DNA of 57,588 bases, taken from the IMG/VR virus record IMGVR_UViG_3300031707_000018, positions 1-57,588 of that record, one strand, 5' to 3'. The first letter of the stretch is position 1; each line of letters opens with the position of its first letter. The translations under genes and the position numbers were made by a program. Shown here piece after piece: positions 36,093 through 44,300 of the stretch. Source of the stretch: a virus. The notes under the pieces are model-generated. The model saw only the letters and a program-made list of their open reading frames with translations. It ran no database searches and was not told where the DNA came from.

Positions 36093-37953
36093 GTCTCAAT
36101 TCCCTACTGAGCTGGACGCTTAGTCCAAGCGCCTTCAGGAGCTGCTGCGGATTGTTCTGCCTCATGCAGTCCGCGATACGGAACTTTACCGGCACCTTGG
36201 CCACACCCTCCGAGGGTGCTTCCTCGGCCATGACCGGGAATCCCAACGAGGAGTTGAAGGGCTTGACCTTGAACACCTCGAAGGGATTGCTGGTCTCATC
36301 GCCGACCGGCACGCTGATCGACGGAGCGAATCCGTCAGCCAGCTGCTGGGTCAGCTGCTCTACTTCCTCCGCCGACGGCGTGTGGCCACCTTCACGAGCA
36401 CAGAGGTTACCGCGCTCGATGGCCTCGACGACCTTGTCGAGGATGTTCAGGATGACCTTGGCGCTCTTGACGTCAGCTAGGAGCTTCCAGGAGAAGTTGC
36501 CCTTGACCTGCTTGACTTCCACTCTCCTCCAAGCCTTCATGACCAGCCGTTGCAGGATCTTGTACAGCTGATCCAGCCCGTAGAAGCTGAACTCCAGCAA
36601 CATGTCGACCGGCGTGCACTTCATCACGGCGTCGTAGGTATCCGGATCCTTCCATCGAGCTTTATCGAGGAGGTCCAGCTGATACTTGACGAACCGGCTG
36701 TAGTGCTTGTCGAGGGCATGAAGCACGGGTTCAAGAAGCTGCTCCGCCATGAAGCTGTTGACCTTGGAGGCCCATCCAGCCATGGCAGAGTTGAAGTTGA
36801 CCGTGAGTCCGTTGGCCGCAATGGACAAGGCGGCCCGGACGACCTTTAGGTGATCTGTGGGAATCGCCCCGATGAACAGGACAAGGCAGCAGAGGACGTC
36901 TGAGGTGATCCTAGAACTGAGCACGGCGGCGATCTTGTTGAGCTGCTCGTTGGCCGAGTCGGCTCTGTAGAGGATGAGCCGATACATATCCTTGCTCATC
37001 TGCCAGCTGGATTCGGCAGCCTCGCCAGCAGTACGGCCGTAGGCGCCCATCTCTCCGCTGGTCTGATGGAACTCAGATTTGTACGCCTGGGTGGCGCTGT
37101 AAGAGGCCCATCCTTCGTAGCCTGGTTCGTTGGTGTTGGCCACATAGTCATTGACGCTGCGGTCGATGCAGTCCCAGTAGTAAGGGCCTCTGGTCCTATC
37201 GTACTGGGCAACGGCCGGGTCCTTCTCCTGAGCTTGGGCCTGGGCCATGACCTCGTCGGTATCCATCCCTTCCAGGTCCGTACCCTTCAAGGTGTCCTTC
37301 AGGAGAGAGCGAGCTGACTCTGCGTTGTCGGCGATCTGATACAGGAGAGCAGCTAGTCCTAGCACGATCTTCCCGGCCATTGGTGCGCGCTCGGTGCCAG
37401 GAGGCATCTTCGGTGCGGCCATGTCAGCTGCGTCCTTGGCCGAGTGCGGCTGGAGGATGGTGTTGGCCACCCGGAGCAGCAGGAACTGGCTGAACATGGA
37501 GACCACGTCGGCGGCGCTGATATCGTCGCCGGCGGCCCACTCAGCTTCTTCGATGAGCCGGGCGTCCACCTCGGAGTTGCCCGACAACACGGAGATCAGC
37601 TGGAGGGAGTTCACGCTGGTCCGCTTGAACTTGTACTCCAGAGCTGCCACGTACTCGTCGAAGAAGATCTTGTCCTCGGGCCGACCAGGGAAGAGCGAGC
37701 GTAGCGCATGCCGTACTTCGTAGGCCTTCTCGTGGACAGGGACGAACTCGCGGGTGGTGCGCTTGATCTCGCTCTGCAGCTTGTCGATCTTGCCCAGCAG
37801 ACCGGCGACCTTCTTGTTGAGGGATTCGATCATCTCCGGAGTGATTCTGTTGGCAGCTCGAACGACGGGTTCTCCGCCGATGGGAGCAGAGGACTCCCGC
37901 TCCACCAAATAGCGGATGTCCGGCTTCTGTCCAAGGATTCTGCCTTCAGTCAT
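36055..37953 (-). CDS. Large helical head-region protein of unknown function
   Basis: 632 residues, ATG at 37953, overlapping the terminase end by 8 nt. N-terminal coiled-coil segment (MIESLNKKVAGLLGKIDKLQSEIK), then long mixed helices. Hydrophobic stretches (SDVLCCLVLFIGAIP and KIVLGLAALLYQIA) occur in the middle but do not look like clear transmembrane pairs. It is conserved in place between terminase and portal. Many myophages carry an unknown gene here; no function can be given. Confidence 0.6.
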   Translation of the reverse strand: MTEGRILGQKPDIRYLVERESSAPIGGEPVVRAANRITPEMIESLNKKVAGLLGKIDKLQSEIKRTTREFVPVHEKAYEVRHALRSLFPGRPEDKIFFDEYVAALEYKFKRTSVNSLQLISVLSGNSEVDARLIEEAEWAAGDDISAADVVSMFSQFLLLRVANTILQPHSAKDAADMAAPKMPPGTERAPMAGKIVLGLAALLYQIADNAESARSLLKDTLKGTDLEGMDTDEVMAQAQAQEKDPAVAQYDRTRGPYYWDCIDRSVNDYVANTNEPGYEGWASYSATQAYKSEFHQTSGEMGAYGRTAGEAAESSWQMSKDMYRLILYRADSANEQLNKIAAVLSSRITSDVLCCLVLFIGAIPTDHLKVVRAALSIAANGLTVNFNSAMAGWASKVNSFMAEQLLEPVLHALDKHYSRFVKYQLDLLDKARWKDPDTYDAVMKCTPVDMLLEFSFYGLDQLYKILQRLVMKAWRRVEVKQVKGNFSWKLLADVKSAKVILNILDKVVEAIERGNLCAREGGHTPSAEEVEQLTQQLADGFAPSISVPVGDETSNPFEVFKVKPFNSSLGFPVMAEEAPSEGVAKVPVKFRIADCMRQNNPQQLLKALGLSVQLSRELRHARNVDKARPNS

Positions 37954-39868
37954 CCTTTGGGTCTCCCTTGCGCTCCCGTTCCCACGTGGTTCTTCCGAGC
38001 CTTCCGGACATGGGGTGGTCCTTGTTCCCCATCGACTCTCTGAAGGACCGGCCGCTCTTGCCCATCAACTGCGCCATGGTTCCATCCCAGTCCTTGTGTC
38101 CGGAGTTGATGGCGAAGATTCTCGGCTTAGGACTTATCTTATCACGCTTCTCACGCACTTCACGAGATTCCATGGATGGATGGGTATCCATGGAATCCTC
38201 GCCGAAGTGGCCGGTGAATGCAATGCGGTTGCTGCTGGTGATCTTGGCGAGGTCCGTCATCTCCATGACGAAGGCGTAGACCGTCAGCATCCAGGCAACC
38301 AGTGTGTGCTCCTTCTCATCCGAGAAGACAGGTTGCCCCTCGCGTCCGTAGCGCAGGACTCGGAACTCACGCATCTGGCCGACGAGTCCGGTCGACGTGT
38401 CCTCGGACTTGGGGAGGATGACGTCCAGGCGCTCGACGTGACGAACGGCCATGTCGACGACGAGCGGCTTCACCATCTTCTTGACAAAGGCTTTGGTCAG
38501 AGGATCACGGACCAAGACCTTGGATCCGAAGTCGATACCCTTGACCTTCCTGTGGAGTCGGCCCTGCGGGTTGTTCATGCCTTTGATCTTCAGGGCCTCG
38601 ATCTGGGTGGTGCCATCCCCCTCGTCTACGTAGATCCAGTTCGGGCTCCAGATGGCATTCAGCTCGGCCATCCGGTCAACGGCCGCATGCTGGGTGAACT
38701 CGCCGGCGGAGATGACCTCCTTGTAGGCCGGCCGGAGCTTGCCAGTCTCCGGGCAGTAGCCGGTGATCATGATGTGGACGCCGATGCCCTTCCGGTTCCA
38801 GTCCGCCCCCATGGCATAGATCTCGCCCTTGATCGGCTGGGAGTTGGTGATGGAGTACTCCCGCAAGCTGGCCTCAATGTGCTTGTGCTGGAAGAGGCCA
38901 ATCTCCATCTCGCCGAACTCAGCCAGGAATTCATGGGAGAACGAGTTCTCCGAGTAGGTCTCCCGGTAGAACAGTTCCATCTCCGCCGACCAGTTCGGGG
39001 AGACCATGGAGGTATAGTGGAACTCGCGGAAGCCAAGGCCCTTGTTCACGCACCACTTGAAGAAGAGCCCGCGGCGGCCGGTGGGCGTCGAGCTGACAAT
39101 CATCTGGGCGATCGGACCGGTGCCGGTGAGGGAGGCCAGCACGGACTCGAGCGTCTCATCGTCGAGCATGTCCCCTTCGTCGAGGATCAGCAAGTTCGGC
39201 GTCTGGCCACGGGACTTGTCGCCCTTCTGCCCTGTACGCACGCCGGCCGTGATGCCGATCATCGAGGAGTTGCCGTCCGGGTGGGCGAACTCGATCTCGT
39301 GGGGGTTCATTCTGTCCCGGATGCGGAACTCGGGGTTCGACAGCAGCTGGCTCTTCTGGATGTACTTCCGGATCCTGTCGAAGATGATGTCCACCTGGTC
39401 CTGGTAAGGACACAGGATGACGACCCGGAAGTTCGCCTGGGTAGCTACGTGGTAGAGGGCCAGGATGGCGAGCAGCTCGGTCTTACCGATCTGGCGCCCC
39501 ATCCGGAAGATCTTCCTCCTGGCCGTGCACCGGAGAGCTTCGATCTGGTACCACCGCGGCTCCCAGTCGATCTCAACGCGCGCCCAGGCGATGACGTCGT
39601 TGAGGTACCACCACTGCGACTGCTCGTCGGCATCAAGGGCGGCCAGCTGAGGGTCGCTGCGGATCTGGATGTCCATCGAGGTGAAGCAGGAAGGCGAGAA
39701 CTCGCGGGCTGAGTGCTCGGAGTACTTCTTCAGGCAGTCGTCGCAGACGATGTCCCTCTCCTGGTCCGTTCCGGACTTGACCCTGGTCCGGAGGTCGTTC
39801 CAGCGAGCCACGCGCTGCGGCCGCAGTTGGGCCGACAGCTTCTCGGCAAGTTCTCCGTAATCCTTCAT
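37946..39868 (-). CDS. terL: Terminase large subunit
   Basis: 640 residues, ATG at 39868. A CxxC...C cluster lies at residues 42-61. Walker A RMGRQIGKTE (122-131, Lys129), Walker B NLLILDEGD (Asp230, Glu231) and the coupling motif SSTPTG (259-264) define the ATPase. The RNase-H-like nuclease has acidic positions in YAMGADWNRKG (Asp356), YVDEGDG (Asp415, Glu416) and a later DEKEHTLVAWM. It translocates DNA into the prohead through the portal and cuts the concatemer. Length and order are normal. Confidence 0.95.
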   Translation of the reverse strand: MKDYGELAEKLSAQLRPQRVARWNDLRTRVKSGTDQERDIVCDDCLKKYSEHSAREFSPSCFTSMDIQIRSDPQLAALDADEQSQWWYLNDVIAWARVEIDWEPRWYQIEALRCTARRKIFRMGRQIGKTELLAILALYHVATQANFRVVILCPYQDQVDIIFDRIRKYIQKSQLLSNPEFRIRDRMNPHEIEFAHPDGNSSMIGITAGVRTGQKGDKSRGQTPNLLILDEGDMLDDETLESVLASLTGTGPIAQMIVSSTPTGRRGLFFKWCVNKGLGFREFHYTSMVSPNWSAEMELFYRETYSENSFSHEFLAEFGEMEIGLFQHKHIEASLREYSITNSQPIKGEIYAMGADWNRKGIGVHIMITGYCPETGKLRPAYKEVISAGEFTQHAAVDRMAELNAIWSPNWIYVDEGDGTTQIEALKIKGMNNPQGRLHRKVKGIDFGSKVLVRDPLTKAFVKKMVKPLVVDMAVRHVERLDVILPKSEDTSTGLVGQMREFRVLRYGREGQPVFSDEKEHTLVAWMLTVYAFVMEMTDLAKITSSNRIAFTGHFGEDSMDTHPSMESREVREKRDKISPKPRIFAINSGHKDWDGTMAQLMGKSGRSFRESMGNKDHPMSGRLGRTTWERERKGDPKDD

Positions 39869-39872
39869 TCAC

Positions 39873-40298
39873 CTAACTATGCAGCAATCTCGCTTCGTTC
39901 CCGATCGCGCCGCGGAGGGAGTATGCAGAGTCGTGCATGGCCTGGAGAGCTGACTGCCTCATGGTGTAGGCCATCCGGCTGTCCACCATGGGTCCGGCGT
40001 ACTCGGGACCTGTCTGCCCGAGCTTCTCAAGGAACCTGGCGGCCTTGACGGCAGTTCGGCCGATCTCCAGAGGAGCAGAAGCGACGCCCCAGCCGACGTG
40101 CCAGGCAGCCAGCGGGAGCAGGGATGCCCCTCCCGTGGATGGGGCCATCATTAGGGCCCCTGGAGTCATGAGCATCTCCGGGATACCGGAGAATGGAGTG
40201 CGGCGCCGGCGCATGAACTGGAGAAGACCGCTTGGGCCGCCACCGTCCAATGGGTGGCCCATGTTCTCGTTGAAGGTCTTACGGACGAAGGACGCCAT
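39873..40298 (-). CDS. Small Gly/Ala-rich protein, putative ejection protein
   Basis: 141 residues, starting at an ATG whose first base is shared with the stop of the next gene upstream. Basic N-terminus (MASFVRKTFNENMGHP), Arg-rich FMRRRRTPF, then a hydrophobic segment rich in Ala, Gly and Met (LMTPGALMMAPSTGGASLL). It is the last of three similar small genes between the 1840-residue nuclease protein and terminase. Membrane or capsid-internal location is inferred from composition. Confidence 0.5.
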   Translation of the reverse strand: MASFVRKTFNENMGHPLDGGGPSGLLQFMRRRRTPFSGIPEMLMTPGALMMAPSTGGASLLPLAAWHVGWGVASAPLEIGRTAVKAARFLEKLGQTGPEYAGPMVDSRMAYTMRQSALQAMHDSAYSLRGAIGNEARLLHS

Positions 40299-40711
40299 CA
40301 GATGTTCTCCCCGAAGAACCTGCCGACCCTACCAAAGCGGCCGGACATCTGGAAGAACGGGTCCTTGATCCCCGTCCCGTTGCGTGCGTAGTGGAGAGCC
40401 AGCGTCATGTCCGCAGCGCCCCCATAGTTGGAGCCCATGCCGTACGGCCTGTCTCCCGTTCCGAAGGGTCCGACCTGGGCGTTGGCCAGCAGGTTGGACA
40501 TCATGCTGGCTTCCTTCTCCCGCTTCCAGCCGACCGAAGCCCGCTTGGCTTCGTACAAGGCCCCCACGGGAGCTAGCACACCGAAGGCTGCGACGCCTGT
40601 GCCGAGGCCCATGCCGACACCCGTCGCGATGCCCATGAGCTGTTGCCTGGGTGTGGTCCTGGCAAGAACCTGGCTCAAGCCACCGTACGCCAATGATGTA
40701 GCTGACGCCAT
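40298..40711 (-). CDS. Small Gly/Ala-rich protein, putative ejection protein
   Basis: 137 residues, ATG at 40711. A central hydrophobic Gly-rich stretch (MGIATGVGMGLGTGVAAFGV) could cross or perturb a membrane. The C-terminal half is Gly/aromatic (RPYGMGSNYGGAADM, FGRVGRFFG). It shares composition with its two neighbours and with the C-terminal part of the 1840-residue protein. No named family. Confidence 0.5.
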   Translation of the reverse strand: MASATSLAYGGLSQVLARTTPRQQLMGIATGVGMGLGTGVAAFGVLAPVGALYEAKRASVGWKREKEASMMSNLLANAQVGPFGTGDRPYGMGSNYGGAADMTLALHYARNGTGIKDPFFQMSGRFGRVGRFFGENI

Positions 40712-40714
40712 GGC

Positions 40715-41311
40715 TTACCACAGCCCCAACTTCTGACCGCCCCACTTGGCTGCCTTGTAGCCGCCGAAGAGTCCGAGACCGACCCGGCCACCTACCCGGC
40801 TTCCACCAGCTACGTTGCCACCGAAGGTCGCTGTGGCTCCGAGAGCACGCCCAACCATGGATCCACCCATCCAGGCAGCTCCGCCCTTGAGCATGTTGCC
40901 GTAGCCGATTGTGGCACCACCAGCTACAAGACCGATACCACCACCGATCCCATACCCTAGCTTCCTGGACATTGCCGTCGTACGCATGCCACCAGCGAAG
41001 CCATGCAGCTCCTTCATGGCAGCTCGTCCTGCTGAGCCAGGAATCTGTTCTCTGCGCAGCTGGGACAGAACATTGCTCGCCCCAGGGACTGTCTCGAGGA
41101 ACTTGTTGGAGAGAGACCCACCAGAGATCATGTCCTTGACGTTGGGACCTCCGAAGTAGTTGGTGAATCTCTCGTAGGCACCAACGAAGCCTCCCTGATG
41201 GAAGGATTCCAGGAGCCCCAATCTCTGACCACCAAGATTGGCGTACGCATTGCCGCGCTTCATGCCAATCATGCTGGCGCCCGCAGTAACCATTCCTTCG
41301 CCGAGACCCAT
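40715..41311 (-). CDS. Gly-rich hydrophobic protein, putative ejection protein
   Basis: 198 residues, ATG at 41311. The C-terminal half is almost all Gly, Ala and small hydrophobic residues (YGIGGGIGLVAGGATIGYG, then MGGSMVGRALGATATFGG), while the N-terminal half is amphipathic. It follows the 1840-residue nuclease protein by 9 nt and is probably co-translated with it. It may form a membrane channel or tether for that protein during infection; this is inference from composition and context. Confidence 0.5.
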   Translation of the reverse strand: MGLGEGMVTAGASMIGMKRGNAYANLGGQRLGLLESFHQGGFVGAYERFTNYFGGPNVKDMISGGSLSNKFLETVPGASNVLSQLRREQIPGSAGRAAMKELHGFAGGMRTTAMSRKLGYGIGGGIGLVAGGATIGYGNMLKGGAAWMGGSMVGRALGATATFGGNVAGGSRVGGRVGLGLFGGYKAAKWGGQKLGLW

Positions 41312-41320
41312 CTCAACCTC

Positions 41321-44300
41321 CTAGGCCGCCCTGGCCATCATCCTCGAACGATTACGATCGCGGCTGGGCCGCCTGTGAGCGTGGGAGTACCGCTCGACCA
41401 CGCTGCGCACCCGGCTGTTGTGACGGCTGTTCCAGAGGACATAGTTCACCAAGCCCGACGTCGGCGTGAACTGCGAGATCGGCCGCGGAGCATCGGGCCT
41501 GGATACTATATTCCTCTTACTGTCGGAGATCTGCAAGGTCCTGGTGTTGATGTTCTGCGCGCGAATGGGGTTGTAGGCCCCGCCGAACGGGGAGAGGTCC
41601 TGCCTGGCGTTGTCGATCGCATGGAACTGCTGGAGAGGACCAAGGCCGTCCTCGCGAATAGCCGAGAACCCTCCAGCTGGGAACAGTTGATCCTGGCCGA
41701 TCGGTTCCGTGGGACTAGCCGTTCTCTTCGGCCTGGAGTTCAAGGTGAACTGCCCGGCCTTGCGCGTGCCATAAGCTGCAACTTCGCCGAGGATCATGGA
41801 CCCGATCATCGTAGCGGCGAAGCCAACCACCCAAGCAAGAGCGCCAACGACTCCGCCTACGACCGTTCCAGCTCCTGGGACGACGGAGCCCAGAGCAGCT
41901 CCGGCTGCCGCAGCTGTTGCAGCTCCGGCAGCGATTCCGACCTTCAGCCCAGCCATCTGGATCGTCATGTTGACCGTGCTGGCGGTGGTCTCAATGGCGA
42001 AGCCAGCAGCTGCATTATCGTACTGGTCCATGATGGACAGACCGTCGACGACGCCCATGGCCAGGTTCAGCCCGGGCACCTTGCCAGCGAATCGACCGAT
42101 CTTGGAGACGCCGAACTTGCTCAGTTTGTTCCCAGCACCAGTGATGTACTTCATCCGCTTGCCCATCTTGGCGGCGAAGATGGGGTTCTTGGCCTCCATA
42201 GCTGACAGCCGGCCGCCAATCCGAGTGAACGAGTTCTCGATCCTGGCGATCGCTTTGACTTTGTCAGCTGAAGCTCCAATGTGGGCTCCCATCATCTGCT
42301 CGAGGTTGCCAACATTGTTGAGGATTGCGCCCATGCCTTCGACCTTGGCTTGCCACGACGCCGGGTTCTTCACCAAGTTCTTGTACAGGTACTTGGCCGC
42401 GTCGACCTTCTGTCTGAAGGCCGAGGCGTGCTTGAACTTGGTAGCCCCAGCACGTCCCCACTTCTCACCCCCACCTACGACTGCACCCCGCTTGACGTAC
42501 GCTTTGAGCAGACCCTTCTCCTTGAGCTGGAGGTACTTGTTGACGTCGAGACCGTAGCTGGAAGCTACGGGCCCAATGGCAAAGTTCTTCATCCAGGTTG
42601 TGGCCTTCTGGACGAAGTTCTTTGTTAGACCACTGGTCTTGTTCTTGGTCCACTCCATCATCCTCGAGGGAATGCCCTTCCAGCCCTCGGTGATCTTCTC
42701 AATTGGGTTCTTGTCCTCGAGGTTCTTGGAGAGCTTGGCGATGAAGCCCTTCTTGGTCTTCCGGGCGTTGTTCCAGACTTGGACCTCGGCGTCGGAGTAG
42801 CCCATCTTCTTGAGGCCCTTCTCGAGCCGGGTCTGGAAGCGAGATACCTCTCGGATGCCCATCCTGTCGGCTGGTCCAGCTATGCCTTTAGCTTCGTAGT
42901 AGTGGTCCCAGACTCTGTGGAGGGGAGTCTTGGATTCACCGAAGAAGGTCCAAGCAGCTTGGAGCCCGAGCATCATGAAGGTCTTCCCGCTATCGTCGGA
43001 TGGGTCAGCGCCCTGCTGGAACTCAGCCCACTCACCGGGCTTGGAGCTGGAGTGGAACGCACCATAGGGCTGCATGGCCATGAATTCGTTGGGGCTCCTG
43101 TAGGCGGGCCCCATGGCCATTCCAGCAGAGATCTGCTCATCACGCCTCGGGCCGCGGAACATCGAGTAGCCGAGCCAGAGAGCTCCAAGTCCAATAGCGA
43201 TCCCGCCACCGATCTTCAGGTGGGTGGCGGAAGCAGCCTTGACCCCCTTGGTTACGCCGGCAGCATTCGCCACGGCTTCCTTCGAGGCCGCGTTGGTTGC
43301 GTCCTTCATCGCTCGGATCTGGGGAGTCCCAGGGCCTGGAGCTGGAAGTGCCATCTTGGGAGGCATCGTCTCGGGAATGGGCACTGTCGCCGTACGTGGC
43401 TGTAGAAGCACCTTCTTCTGGGTCTGTGCGATCGCGACGTTCTCGAGCTGTTGGTTGGTGACCAAGGCCATATCGCTCACACCCTGGAGCTTCGGAGGGG
43501 AAGCTTCCGGGGTGCGCACCAAGGCCTGAGCCTTGACCGATTCCCCTTTGGGGATAGCAGCATTGGTGGCGGTGGGTGTTGCCGGCGGAGTATGGAGGAC
43601 CTCCTTATGTGATCTCTGGAGATCCTCCCAGCCCTTCTTGGCCCAATCCACCAAGACTTCGTCGGGATTGTCCTGCCCGAACCTGATGCACTCATGAAGC
43701 ATGGGCCCAAGTTCGGTCTTGTGCTTGCGGCCAAGGGCGATGAGATTCCGTACGTCTTTGGCCAGGGATGGCGAAGGCACGCCTGAGTTGTTTGTGGAAC
43801 CAAATCTTGGATCCCAACCAGGAAGTGAGCCCGGAGTGGAGATGCCGCGGTTCTTGATGGAAGACTTGATCATCGCCCTGGCACGCCCAGGGTTGACGAC
43901 CAAGTTACCCGTGGCGGCATCAACGAAGTTGCCGAGAACGGCATGTTCCAAATAGACGGACCCGGCAGCATCGGCCATTGCGAGACCAACGCTCTCAGGT
44001 ACTTTGATCCTGGACGAGGCCTGCACCAACTTGGTGTACAGCCGATTCTTCTGGTTCCTCGACTCGAAGTAGCTGAGACCTTCGGCATACTGTCCCCAAC
44101 TAAGATTGGCTTTGTTCAGGTAGCCCGCCAGAGCCTGCCATGACCGCTTGCTCACGTCATAGCCAGACCCGAAGTCCGACACGTTACCGCCTTCCATCCT
44201 GGAAGGGTTGATTCCATAGCCGGCGATGTGCCAGCCGCTGACGGGCTTGCGGATGCCGGGCAGGTAGCCATCCTTCTTGATCTGGGAGTTGCGCCTTGAC

